The notes beneath the pieces are model-generated. The model saw only the letters and a program-made list of their open reading frames with translations, was not told where the DNA came from and did not search any database. DNA of 35,812 nt from Candidatus Sulfotelmatobacter sp. (lineage in GTDB: Bacteria; Acidobacteriota; Terriglobia; Terriglobales; Acidobacteriaceae). Position 1 is the first letter of the stretch, and every line of letters begins with the position of its first letter. Below, in pieces: positions 1-8,500 of this stretch. The position numbers were made by a program, and so were the translations under genes. The stretch spans positions 1 through 35,812 of the forward strand of contig JASHQM010000060.1 in the NCBI GenBank assembly GCA_030039165.1. The letters are read 5' to 3'.

Positions 1-386
1 TTTTCGCGAAAGAGGGGCAGAAAGTCCATGGCGTCCATCTCATCCTCGCCGCGATATTTGCGGACGGCATTTAGCGCGGAACGCAGAAAATAGGCATTGC
101 TGATTCCGGGAATTTCGACGGGATACTGAAATGCCATGAAAACGCCATTGCAGGCCGCTTCTTCCGGCTTCATCGCCAGCAAATCTTTGCCTTCGAATAA
201 AACTTCGCCGCCCGTCACTTTGTAGGTCTCACGCCGCGAGAGCACTTGCGCCAGCGTACTTTTCCCCGATCCGTTCGGGCCCATGATGGAGTGCACTTCG
301 CCAGGATTGATCGTCAGATTGATGCCCTTGAGGATCTCGTGTCCATCAATCGCGGCGCGCAGATTTTTGATTTCAAGCAAGCTCAT
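1..386 (-). CDS. sufC: SUF Fe-S assembly ATPase SufC (5' part only, cut by window edge)
   Basis: This is the N-terminal 128 residues of a cytoplasmic ABC-type ATPase that works with SufB (and normally SufD) in building iron-sulfur clusters. The translation starts MSLLEIKNLRAAIDGHEILK and has a clear Walker A, GPNGSGKST, near residues 36-44, followed by the SufC-typical AFQYPVEIPG segment carrying the Q-loop glutamine. The start ATG at 386 is preceded by AAGGAA seven bases upstream. It lies 46 bp downstream of sufB on the same strand with no visible terminator between, so the two are very likely co-transcribed. The signature motif, Walker B and C-terminus lie outside the window. The identity is secure because of the Walker A, the SufC-like Q-loop context and the sufB neighbour. 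Confidence 0.93.
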   Translation of the reverse strand, partial: MSLLEIKNLRAAIDGHEILKGINLTINPGEVHSIMGPNGSGKSTLAQVLSRRETYKVTGGEVLFEGKDLLAMKPEEAACNGVFMAFQYPVEIPGISNAYFLRSALNAVRKYRGEDEMDAMDFLPLFRE

Positions 387-432
387 CGAGTATTTCCTTT
401 GTCGTTTTGTATAACTCATTCAGTAAATCGAA

Positions 433-1890
433 TCAGCCGACGCTGCCTTCCAGGCTCACGCTCAGCAACTTTTGTGCTTCCACGGCAAATTCCATCGGCA
501 GTTCGCGAAAAACCTGCTTGCAGAAGCCGTTCACGATCATGGAGACGGCATCTTCGGTTTTTAGTCCGCGCTGCTGCAGATAAAAAAGCTGATCCTCGCC
601 GATTTTCGAGGTTGAGGCCTCATGCTCCATGCGGGCGGTCGAATTCTTGACCTCGATGTAAGGAAAGGTGTGAGCGCCGCATTGATCGCCGATCAGCAGC
701 GAATCGCATTGCGTGTAATTGCGGGCACTCGAAGCGCCTTTCAGAATCTTGACCATGCCGCGGTAAGTATTCTGGCCATGGCCGGCGGAGATGCCCTTGG
801 AGACGACCGTGCTCTTGGTGTTTTTTCCGATGTGGATCATCTTCGTACCGGTATCGGCCTGCTGATAGTTGTTGGTAAGCGCAACGGAATAAAACTCGCC
901 CACCGAATTGTCGCCTTGCAGAATGCAACTGGGATATTTCCAGGTGATGGCTGACCCGGTCTCAACCTGCGTCCAGGAGATTTTTGAGTTCACTCCCAGG
1001 CATTTGCCGCGCTTGGTCACGAAGTTGTAGATCCCGCCGCGGCCTTGCTTGTCGCCGGGATACCAGTTCTGCACGGTCGAATACTTGATCTGAGCGTTGT
1101 CAAGCGCGATAAGCTCCACGACAGCAGCGTGAAGCTGATTTTCATCGCGGATGGGCGCGGTGCAGCCTTCGAGATAGCTGACATACGCGCCTTCATCGGC
1201 CACGATCAAGGTGCGCTCGAACTGACCAGTCTCTGCGGCGTTAATGCGGAAATAGGTGGAAAGCTCCATGGGACAGCGCACACCCTTGGGCACGTAGACG
1301 AAGGAACCGTCGCTGAAGACGGCCGCGTTCAGAGCGGCAAAGAAGTTATCGGTTTGCGGAACCACTGATCCCAGATACTTCTGCACCAGCTCAGGATGCT
1401 GCTGCACAGCTTCAGAAAAAGAACAGAAGATGATTCCGAGTTCCGCCAGCTTAGCTTTGAATGTGGTGGCGACGGAGACGCTGTCGAAGACGGCATCGAC
1501 CGCGACACCGGCAAGCATCTTCTGCTCGGCCAAAGGGATGCCCAGCTTCTCATAAGTGCGAAGAATCTCAGGGTCGACTTCCTCCAGGCTCTTCAGGCCG
1601 GGCTTCTGTTTGGGAGCGGAATAATAAATGATGCCCTGGTAGTCGATGGGGCTGTATTTCACGTTAGCCCACTTCGGCTCGGCTTGCGCTTTTTCGAGCG
1701 ATTCCCAATAGCGGTAGGCCTTCAGCCTCCACTCCAGCATGAATTCCGGTTCGTGCTTCTTCGCTGAAATCGTGCGGATGATCTCCTCGTTCAGACCTTT
1801 CGGGATCCGCTCGTCTTCAATCTCGGTGACGAAACCCCATTTGTATTCGCGCTCCGCGAGATTGCGAATGGTATCTACATTTGTGCTCAT
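433..1890 (-). CDS. sufB: Fe-S cluster assembly scaffold SufB
   Basis: A 485-residue cytoplasmic protein, full length for SufB, the scaffold subunit of the SufBC(D) complex on which a nascent Fe-S cluster is assembled. The C-terminal core contains [10 protein letters not shown], with Cys404 matching the invariant scaffold cysteine. It is followed by [19 protein letters not shown], with Glu422/His423/Glu424 corresponding to the residues implicated in cluster formation at the SufB-SufD interface. The N-terminus ([20 protein letters not shown]) is also SufB-like. The ATG overlaps the stop of the upstream Rrf2 gene as ATGA, and GGGAG lies seven bases before it, so translation is probably coupled. 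sufC follows 46 bp downstream. Nothing looks damaged. Confidence 0.97.
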   Translation of the reverse strand: MSTNVDTIRNLAEREYKWGFVTEIEDERIPKGLNEEIIRTISAKKHEPEFMLEWRLKAYRYWESLEKAQAEPKWANVKYSPIDYQGIIYYSAPKQKPGLKSLEEVDPEILRTYEKLGIPLAEQKMLAGVAVDAVFDSVSVATTFKAKLAELGIIFCSFSEAVQQHPELVQKYLGSVVPQTDNFFAALNAAVFSDGSFVYVPKGVRCPMELSTYFRINAAETGQFERTLIVADEGAYVSYLEGCTAPIRDENQLHAAVVELIALDNAQIKYSTVQNWYPGDKQGRGGIYNFVTKRGKCLGVNSKISWTQVETGSAITWKYPSCILQGDNSVGEFYSVALTNNYQQADTGTKMIHIGKNTKSTVVSKGISAGHGQNTYRGMVKILKGASSARNYTQCDSLLIGDQCGAHTFPYIEVKNSTARMEHEASTSKIGEDQLFYLQQRGLKTEDAVSMIVNGFCKQVFRELPMEFAVEAQKLLSVSLEGSVG

Positions 1891-2369
1891 TGCGTTCTCC
1901 CAATTGCTGCGCCGGTGATGGGCACCAGATTTCCTTTGCCGTCACGAATGGCAGTAAGCTGCATCGGACGAGCCAGGTCGGAAAGCATGACCCGCGCGAG
2001 CGCGCTGCGAACCACCTGATTGATAACCCGCTGGTTCTCCTTGAGCGGACAGGACGGTTCCAGGTCGCAGAGGCCGGCTACGTCGGAGCTGCATTCCGTC
2101 AAGGCGAAGGGACCCTCCAAGGCTGAAATGATCTCGGTAATCGGAATCAGTTCCGGATCGCGGGCCAGGACATAACCGCCCTTGATGCCGCGCTGAGACG
2201 CCAGCAAACCATTCTGATGAAGGATTCGCAGAAGCTTGCTCACCGTCGGCATGGGCAGGTGACATTCCTTCGCCAGTTCTCGCGCAGTGTGATTTTTGCG
2301 CGAGCGAGTGCGGACCACCTGGCACATCAGCAGCAAGCCGTAGTCCGTTAATTTTCCCAGGCGAATCAT
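1887..2369 (-). CDS. Rrf2-family Fe-S-responsive regulator of the suf operon
   Basis: A 160-residue winged-helix transcription factor of the Rrf2 family (IscR, NsrR, RirA relatives). The N-terminal part has the typical [15 protein letters not shown] start and a helix-turn-helix around residues 28-50 ([20 protein letters not shown]), then the wing [10 protein letters not shown]. Three cysteines, C93, C101 and C107 (spacing C-X7-C-X5-C), sit where IscR binds its cluster (C-X5-C-X5-C), so a bound Fe-S cluster is likely; this is inference. The gene is first in the operon and overlaps sufB by 4 bp. A sensor that adjusts suf expression to Fe-S demand fits the position. The tail beyond residue 120 is longer than the minimal family core. 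Confidence 0.93.
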   Translation of the reverse strand: MIRLGKLTDYGLLLMCQVVRTRSRKNHTARELAKECHLPMPTVSKLLRILHQNGLLASQRGIKGGYVLARDPELIPITEIISALEGPFALTECSSDVAGLCDLEPSCPLKENQRVINQVVRSALARVMLSDLARPMQLTAIRDGKGNLVPITGAAIGRTQ

Positions 2370-2416
2370 GCGTAACTCACAGAATTAAGGCCAATTCGTG
2401 CATCTTCAAGAAACAG

Positions 2417-2429
2417 TACTGAATTAGTC
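2417..2429 (-). promoter_or_regulatory. Candidate IscR type-1-like operator at the suf promoter
   Basis: The minus strand reads GACTAATTCAGTA. From memory the E. coli IscR type-1 core is GACT-RWWWY-AGTC, so 12 of 13 positions agree. It lies just downstream of the -10 element and covers the expected transcription start, about 50 bp before the Rrf2 start codon. Binding by the operon's own Rrf2 regulator is inference. Confidence 0.5.
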
Positions 2430-2436
2430 TGCTTTT

Positions 2437-2466
2437 ATTGTACGACGGCTGGGCCGTTATCGGCAA
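2437..2466 (-). promoter_or_regulatory. Sigma-70-type promoter of the rrf2-sufBC operon
   Basis: On the minus strand TTGCCG (2461-2466) is followed after 18 bp by TACAAT (2437-2442), matching the consensus at 4/6 and 5/6 positions. Transcription would start near 2430, giving a leader of about 60 nt before the Rrf2 ATG at 2369. The candidate operator lies directly downstream. Confidence 0.5.
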
Positions 2467-2632
2467 GGGCGGGAGGCTGTTTTTCAAATCTGAGGCGCTT
2501 CGGGGCCCGCTCCACGCCCTCGCATTCGGCTCAGTTGCGGAGGGAGGGTAAGAACGGGCGTCAGCCCACAGCCGAAATCCTGAGCCTGGCTCTTGGCGAA
2601 GGATCCCAGTGTTCCGACGTTTATGGGGCTAC

Positions 2633-2709
2633 TGGTGCGCCCGGAGAGATTCGAACTCCCGACCTATTGCTCCGGAGGCAATCGCTCTATCCATCTGAGC
2701 TACGGGCGC
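2633..2709 (-). tRNA. tRNA-Arg (anticodon CCG)
   Basis: Read on the minus strand, the sequence folds as a complete cloverleaf. It has a 7-bp acceptor stem GCGCCCG/CGGGCGC, a D-arm stem GCTC/GAGC, an anticodon stem ATTGC/GCAAT around the loop CTCCGGA (anticodon CCG, reading CGG arginine codons), a 5-nt variable loop, and a T arm GGGAG-TTCGAAT-CTCTC. The discriminator is A at 2636 and a CCA end is encoded at 2633-2635. The mature body is 74 nt plus CCA. Confidence 0.97.
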
Positions 2710-2723
2710 ACGCTTTGAAGTTC

Positions 2724-2752
2724 AGTTTACACCGTTCGCGTGCGGGTGAGAA
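2724..2752 (-). promoter_or_regulatory. Candidate promoter of tRNA-Arg
   Basis: The minus strand shows TTCTCA (2747-2752), a 17-bp spacer and TAAACT (2724-2729), each 4/6 to the sigma-70 consensus at ideal spacing. The start would be near 2717, leaving a short 5' leader of about 8 nt before the mature tRNA end at 2709. Confidence 0.4.
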
Positions 2753-2809
2753 TTCGCCGGATGTTCTGAGCCGCGTACTACCTGCCTCGGATGATAACAG
2801 TAAGGAAAG

Positions 2810-2850
2810 CGGGTTCTTCACCCGCGTTCGGCGCGTTCGGAATGACATCC
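2810..2850. repeat. Dispersed GTCATTC/GATTCTTCG-type palindromic repeat, partial copy
   Basis: The stretch has TTCTTC near its left end and GGAATGACA at its right end, with GCGTTCGGCGCG between. This is the same layout as the right arm of the fuller element at 27853-27936. It lies in the 186-bp gap between the RRM gene and tRNA-Arg, which otherwise holds only the tRNA promoter. Similarity was judged by eye. Confidence 0.4.
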
Positions 2851-2895
2851 CCCAAAGCATGCTGCCGTAAGCCAACGCAGACTGCGCCGGCGCGC

Positions 2896-3228
2896 CTAGC
2901 GCCGGTCGCGGCGGCCGCGGTCCCGGCCTCCACGATCTCCTCCACGATCTCCGCCGCGCCCGCCTCCACCGCCGCGAAACTCCGCCTTGGGACGCGCTTC
3001 GTTGACGTTCAGCGTCCGGCCTCCGGACTGGGAGCCGTTGAGGGCGCTGATGGCTTTTTCGCCCTCTTCGTTGTTGGCCATTTCGACGAAGCCGAATCCG
3101 CGGGAGCGTCCGGTATCGCGGTCAGTCAGGATGCTGACGCGCTCGACCTGGCCAAAAGGTTCGAACAACTGCCGCAACTCCTCTTCCGAAGTGTTGAAGC
3201 TCAGGTTTCCCACAAAGATGTTTTTCAT
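2896..3228 (-). CDS. RRM-domain RNA-binding protein with RGG-like tail
   Basis: A 110-residue protein with a single RNA recognition motif. RNP2 is IFVGNL (residues 4-9) and RNP1 is RGFGFVEM (43-50), the aromatic residues that stack on RNA bases. After residue about 83 the chain becomes a glycine/arginine/aspartate-rich tail (GGGRGGDRGG repeats), as in cyanobacterial cold-inducible Rbp proteins and eukaryotic glycine-rich RNA-binding proteins. It probably binds single-stranded RNA as a chaperone or stability factor; the target is unknown. A promoter about 105 bp upstream implies a long untranslated leader, which would suit post-transcriptional control of the cold-shock type, but that is speculative. 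Neighbours are functionally unrelated. Confidence 0.93.
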   Translation of the reverse strand: MKNIFVGNLSFNTSEEELRQLFEPFGQVERVSILTDRDTGRSRGFGFVEMANNEEGEKAISALNGSQSGGRTLNVNEARPKAEFRGGGGGRGGDRGGDRGGRDRGRRDRR

Positions 3229-3338
3229 ACAGAACCCCCGCTTTGAGCTGTCACATTTGCGAGCTCGATGCGGGACTGGCAGGTCGGGAAACCTTCCTGA
3301 AAATCGCGACCAAACTGGCGACAGTCAAATGCCGCGAA

Positions 3339-3370
3339 AGTATAACAGGTTTGTCAAGCGGGGCTGTCAA
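3339..3370 (-). promoter_or_regulatory. Promoter of the RRM protein gene with duplicated TTGACA
   Basis: On the minus strand an extended -10, TGTTATACT, has its hexamer at 3339-3344. GCTTGACA occurs twice upstream, with TTGACA at 3352-3357 and 3365-3370, giving spacers of 7 and 20 bp. Neither spacing is ideal, so the extended -10 may carry most of the activity. Transcription from here gives a leader of roughly 100 nt. Confidence 0.45.
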
Positions 3371-3407
3371 GCGGAATCGGTTGGCCAAGGAAGCGGCTGC
3401 GTTGTCG

Positions 3408-4121
3408 TTAGGCGGCGCGCCCGTAAACAGGAATCGCGGCTCCAGTAACGTCTTTTCCCGCGTCGCTGGCCAGCCAGACGATGAGGCTGGCAATGGACGC
3501 CGGTTCTACCCACTGCGACGTATCCGCGCCGGGCATGGCTTTGCGATTTCCCGGAGTATCGATGGTGGCGGGAAGAATTACGTTGGCGGTGATGCCGGCG
3601 TCCTTGTTTTCGAGCGCCACAGTTTTCACCAGCGATACCAGCGCGGCCTTCGATGCGCTGTAAGCGCCCACCTTCGCAGCCGGAAATTCCGCCTGCCGGC
3701 TGCCGATGGCGATGATGCGCCCGCCTTCCGCTTTGCGCATCACAGGAATGACTGCACGAAACAGATGGAATCCGCTGTTCAGGTTCGTATCGAACATCTG
3801 CTGCCAGGAGGCGTCGTCGGTTTCGGCAACCGTCTGGCCGCCGGTGAACCCTCCGACAAGATGGGCAAGCACATCGATTTTTCCGAATCGCGTGAGAACG
3901 CTATCTACTGCCTTTTTCGCAGTATCGAGGCTGGTGATCGAAGCCGGCAGCGCAACGAAGCTGGGATGGTCGAAGGACGATTGTTGGACGTGCGGGGCGA
4001 GTCCGACGACGGTCGCACCGGAGTCAAGCAGGGCTTTGACGACATGCGTGCCGAGGCCGCCGTCGGCCCCGGTGACCAGTGCGATCTTGTTGCTCGTCTT
4101 GCCGGTCATCTTGCTGGACAT
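3408..4121 (-). CDS. Short-chain dehydrogenase/reductase (SDR), classical type
   Basis: A 237-residue cytoplasmic NAD(P)-dependent oxidoreductase of the classical SDR family, at the family's usual length. The Rossmann glycine motif TGADGGLG spans residues 17-24. N113 (TNLNSGF), S141 and YSASK with Tyr154 and Lys158 supply the complete catalytic tetrad. The C-terminal segment (IASLIVWLASDAGKDVTGAAIPVYG) is the usual final strand and substrate-loop region. The substrate cannot be read from sequence. It is transcribed alone on the minus strand, 168 bp downstream of the alpha/beta hydrolase gene, and no pathway context is evident. Confidence 0.92.
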   Translation of the reverse strand: MSSKMTGKTSNKIALVTGADGGLGTHVVKALLDSGATVVGLAPHVQQSSFDHPSFVALPASITSLDTAKKAVDSVLTRFGKIDVLAHLVGGFTGGQTVAETDDASWQQMFDTNLNSGFHLFRAVIPVMRKAEGGRIIAIGSRQAEFPAAKVGAYSASKAALVSLVKTVALENKDAGITANVILPATIDTPGNRKAMPGADTSQWVEPASIASLIVWLASDAGKDVTGAAIPVYGRAA

Positions 4122-4289
4122 GGTTACCTCGCAACTATGTTGAGATTACGCATGGCCCATAAAAGTGGCAAAAACTGAATACGGGAAAAGTTCCCGGACA
4201 AACGATCACCGCCTGCTCGGTACCGATCTAACCGGAGGAACGCGCTGTTTCAACTCTTCAATCCAATGGATAACCACCTGCACTCAGGT

Positions 4290-5510
4290 CTAGTTCCCCG
4301 GCGCCTGCAAAATTTTCACCAGCCAGGGAATGATCACTTCCTGGAAAATTTTCGGATCGGGCCACACGCCGACCTGACGGCCGAGATGGCCGCCCTGCGG
4401 GTTGATCCATGCTTCCTTTGGCACGTCGCCCTTGCTCAGCAGCAGATACTCGTCTTCGATGGGAACCTGCGTATCCTTAACGCCCGCGAGGATGAGCATG
4501 GGTGCCATGGGCTTGCCCAGCAGTCCCTGGTAAACGAGGGACATTTTGGGCAGGAATTGAGCCATCTCGTCGAGCGTGTTCACCCCTTCGAGAATATTCA
4601 TCAGCGCGGGAACCTGATCGAACAAATACTCGCGATTGCCGATCAGAGAGTTCATCAGGAAGTCTTTCTGGAAAAACTTGTCGACCGGTGGAGACTGGGC
4701 GCAGGCTCCGCGCAACCGTGCGCGCTCGACGATAGCCATCTTGGTTGCCCAATAAGCTCCCCAACTCACGCCCTGCATGGCGAGACGGTTCCGGTCGACC
4801 TCAGGGCGTGATTGTGCGTAGTCAAGAACGGCCGACAACATGCGCTCGGAGTGTTCGCTGACTTTGATGGGCGCTTGTCCCGTACCCGGACCATCGACCG
4901 CCAGATAGCCAATTCCAAACGGCAGGATCGCACCGAATCGCTCCGCCAAATCCTCTTTACGGCTGTCGAGGCCATTGACCGCGATGACGAGTGGCACCGG
5001 TCCTTTGCCATTTTTAGGCAGGCGCAGGTAGCCGATAATCTCCTTGCCTTCGAAGGGAATGTGAACCACATCCATCGGCGGATCGAAGAACTTCGCGTGA
5101 TCGAGGAAGGCTTCGATGGCTTTCTCGTAAGAACGGTGCTTGCCGGGAGATGAGGGAATCGGCCAGCGTCCGAAAGAATAAAGACGCCAGGCGCGGATGT
5201 AATCTGCGTTAGCTTTGGCAGGATCAGTTTTCTCCAGCGACTTGGCTTCGTTGAAATATTTGTCGCCCACACCCATGAAGGCCGCGGCCCATTCATCCTT
5301 ATCTTTCGTGTGAATGTGCTCGAAGGCTTCTTTTACGTCGGCGGGGGCGAGGCCGATCAGCGGATACTGGCCAACTTCGGCGCGATGAATTGCTTCGGTT
5401 TTGATTTCCTCGATGGTGCGCTCGGAATGCTGCTGGGCAAAGAGTGACACTGTGAAAGCCGCCGCAACTAAGAATGAGATCACAATACTTGAAGTATGTT
5501 TGCTCTGCAT
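4290..5510 (-). CDS. Secreted alpha/beta hydrolase (FrsA/prolyl-oligopeptidase-like esterase)
   Basis: A 406-residue protein with a signal peptide (residues 1-25, hydrophobic IVISFLVAAAFTVSLFA, cleavage near A25-Q26), so it acts in the periplasm or outside the cell. The alpha/beta hydrolase core begins around residue 150. The nucleophile elbow GVSWG places Ser249, with Asp346 (GVKDTQVP) and His375 (GGHLG) as probable acid and base. The oxyanion region is VNGLDSRKED (residues 179-188). The layout resembles FrsA-like esterases. It lies 88 bp downstream of the TonB-dependent receptor on the same strand, with a hairpin between. A role in cleaving an ester or peptide bond of the same imported substrate is plausible but inferred. 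Confidence 0.88.
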   Translation of the reverse strand: MQSKHTSSIVISFLVAAAFTVSLFAQQHSERTIEEIKTEAIHRAEVGQYPLIGLAPADVKEAFEHIHTKDKDEWAAAFMGVGDKYFNEAKSLEKTDPAKANADYIRAWRLYSFGRWPIPSSPGKHRSYEKAIEAFLDHAKFFDPPMDVVHIPFEGKEIIGYLRLPKNGKGPVPLVIAVNGLDSRKEDLAERFGAILPFGIGYLAVDGPGTGQAPIKVSEHSERMLSAVLDYAQSRPEVDRNRLAMQGVSWGAYWATKMAIVERARLRGACAQSPPVDKFFQKDFLMNSLIGNREYLFDQVPALMNILEGVNTLDEMAQFLPKMSLVYQGLLGKPMAPMLILAGVKDTQVPIEDEYLLLSKGDVPKEAWINPQGGHLGRQVGVWPDPKIFQEVIIPWLVKILQAPGN

Positions 5511-5550
5511 GATGGTTCCCCGGCGTTGGCCTCGACAACTATTAGTCGTG

Positions 5551-5576
5551 AAAAGGGCCGGACCAGGAGTCCGGCC
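5551..5576 (-). terminator. Hairpin between receptor and hydrolase genes
   Basis: GGCCGGAC (5556-5563) and GTCCGGCC (5569-5576) form a perfect 8-bp stem with a 5-nt loop. On the minus strand it is followed by CTTTTC. This could terminate or attenuate transcription after the receptor gene, or stabilise the receptor mRNA end. The T tract is short, so read-through into the hydrolase is possible. Confidence 0.5.
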
Positions 5577-5598
5577 ACGGGTAAACTTGTTTGCCGAA

Positions 5599-8500
5599 TC
5601 AGAAACTGAACTTCAGTGCCAGTTGGGTCGATCGTGGTCCGCCCGAGCCAATGGCGGGATTGGCCGCGGCGACATCGGGTGTGACGCATCCGCAGCCGAA
5701 TGTAGTCGGCGCGGCCACGGGATCGTTGTTGCCGTATCCGTTTTGTCCGCCGTAAGGATTCGCGAAATTCGGATGGTTGAGGATGTTGAAGAATTCCGCG
5801 CGGAACTGCGCGCGCAGGCGCTCGCCGAAGTGGAAGTTCTTGGCCAAGGAGAAATCCAGATTGCGGAATCCGGAATCGGGGAAAATGTTGCGGCCCATGG
5901 TGCCGAACTGTCCAAAGGGCGGCGGTACGAGCACGGAGTTTCCTTTAGCAAAGCAGCCGAAGGAGGCCAGCGTCTCGCTTGGGCCGCCCGAGCCTACGTT
6001 ATCGGCATCAGTGATGCAGGCCGCAGGCATGTTCGGTGAGCCGGGCGCGAAATAAGGAATCGGCGTGGATCCCGACTTAAAGTCGGAAGGGCTGCCAAAG
6101 AAGTCCCAGCGCTGCGGGGTTGCTTGCGGCGGGCTAACCGGCAGCCCGCCAATTCCCGCGATGCCGCTGGTCAAGTCGATCACTCCCCAGGGTTGCGGCG
6201 TGGCAATGGTGGCGATGGTGTTGATCTCCCATCCCTCAAGTGCCTGTCCGTAGCCTTTCCTTCCTGGAATATCGTATGTCAACGACACCGTCAGCCGTTG
6301 GCGGATATCGAAGTCGCTGTTAGCGTACTCGCGTTGAGGATTTGTGGAATCCTGCGGCAGTCCGTAGCCGGCGCCGAAGTCCCAGTTGGCGCCAACATCA
6401 TCCAGCGCGTGCGAATACGCGTAACCCACCACCGTGCTCAGGCCATGGTAATTGCGGGACGTGAGCGTCGCCTGCAACCCGTCGTAATTCGAGCGGTAGA
6501 TGTTGCCCATCTGGAAGATATTGCTCCACCAGGGGAACGGCGTGTTGTAGGGCCGGGTAGTTTGGGAGTTCGAGTTGAGCGCTTCCTGGTTGATATCCCG
6601 GATGCCGGTGAGATTTGTGCCGTGGTTGCCGACGTATCCAACTTCTAGAGAAACACGGGGAGTGAAGGCGTGCTGCACGTTGAAATCCCAGTTCCAGACA
6701 TAGGGAGTCGTGAGATTGCGGGCCACGCTCATGATGGGGCACGGACCGCCGACGGCGGGATCGCAGTTGATGCTGCTGGTGCTGAGGTTGCCGTAAAGCG
6801 GAATGCCGCTATCCCACTGCGGGAGAGTCGGGGGAATGGCAAGGTTTCCCGAAGTGATGGTTCCGCCTGCGGTCTGCTGATTGGGAAGCCCGGTATTGGC
6901 GATGATCGCGCCGGTGGGAATGTTGGTGAGGCCGAAAGCATTGTTGAAGGCCAGGAACGATTCCCAATTCACGATCTCATACATCAAGCCCACGCCGCCG
7001 CGAAGCACCGTGTTTCCTCTTCCGGTGACGTCCCAGGCAAAGCCGAAACGAGGAGCGAAATCCTTTGGGTCGGAATTGTATGGGCTGCCAACCCCGTTGA
7101 CGCCGACCTGGATGACGCCGGTCGGAGAACTGGCATCAAAATTAGCTAGCTCGTTGTGCGCTTCTTTGACCACGGTGCTGAACTCGTAGCGTAAACCGTA
7201 GTTGAGGGTCAGGTTCCTCGCAATGCGCCAGTCGTCCTGAATGAACAATCCGTAAGCCCAGTCATGAAGGTCTCTCGTCGGATTGCCGACTTGCACCGAG
7301 GCCTTAAACGGATCTCCAGCAAAGAAGTCTTCCAGTTGAGTTGATGCCGGCAGCGCCACGCCGCCCAGGATGGTAATACTGCCGCGAGCATTACCGAAGG
7401 CGCCGCCGCTGACGCCATCGCGATGCACCTCCCCGCCGAACTTGAACGAGTGCTTGCCCACGATATAAGACACGTGGTCGATGAACTGTGTGATGGTGTC
7501 CGGACCTTGGAATTTTGGCCACTTGAAAGCACCCTCGCCAGGAACAAATGCGCCTGCGAAACCGATGCGCGGCAGCCCTCCGGTGTAAGGGCCGCTTACG
7601 CCGGTGTCAAGACCGTAGGCGGACGCTGGGGTATTAATGTCGCCGGGGAAAGTCGGCTGGTAGAGCCGGCTGTAGCCAACGCGGGCCTCGTTTACCCATC
7701 TCGCGTTCGGGGTCCAAACCCAATTGCCGCCGGCCACCTGGGCCCGCGTGTGTATTATTGAGCGCCATTGCGACTCCAGTTCAGGAAAATCCTCGGCAGT
7801 TCCCGAGTTGTTGCCGAAGAAGTACGTGCCGCTGACAATGTGACGCGAGTTGATGTTGTAGTCGACTTTGGCCACGACGTCGTCGGTACCGGCGTCATTC
7901 GGAAATCCCTGAACAAGGTTGGGGCTCAGATTATTGTTAATCGGGAATCCGGTGCCGATGCAACTGACCGGCCCGCCCGTAATGGCCCAGCTGCACCCGG
8001 AAATCATTTGGCTGGCCTTGCTGGCTGTGAGCGGGAGACCGTGCGCGTCAACAACTCCATGGGCGAACGCGGCCTGCAAGTCGGCAATCGCGTTGGGAAT
8101 GCTGTTCAGACAATCGCCTGTCACATAGGTGCAATTGGGCACTGCCGGAGTCGGCAGCGGCTGCATCGAGGGGGTAGTAACCGTGTACGTATTGCCGATG
8201 TCGTAGCGCTGGCCCTCGTAAGATCCGAAAAAGAAGGCTTTATCCTTAATAATGGCGCCGCCCAGGCTCCCCCCGAATTGCTCCAGGCTGCGGTCAACCT
8301 TGGCCGCGGGGGCTGCGCCGAAAGCGCAGGGCGCGCTGGCACAGTTGAAGTAGTTGCGGGCGTCCATTGCACCGTCGCGCCCAAAAGCAAATGCAGTGCC
8401 GTGCAGAGTGTTGGTGCCAGATTTCAATCCCACGTTCACGGTAGCGCCGGGTTTCCAGCCGTACTCAGCCGGAGGATTCTGCTGAAGATTGAATTCCTGA

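Noticed and set aside
433..1767. Several plus-strand frames over sufB
   Set aside because: They are shadows of a highly conserved gene on the other strand.
2535..2870. Plus-strand frame of 111 codons
   Set aside because: It reads through the antisense of tRNA-Arg and produces the well-known spurious motif GEIRTPDLLLRRQSLYPSE; not a gene.
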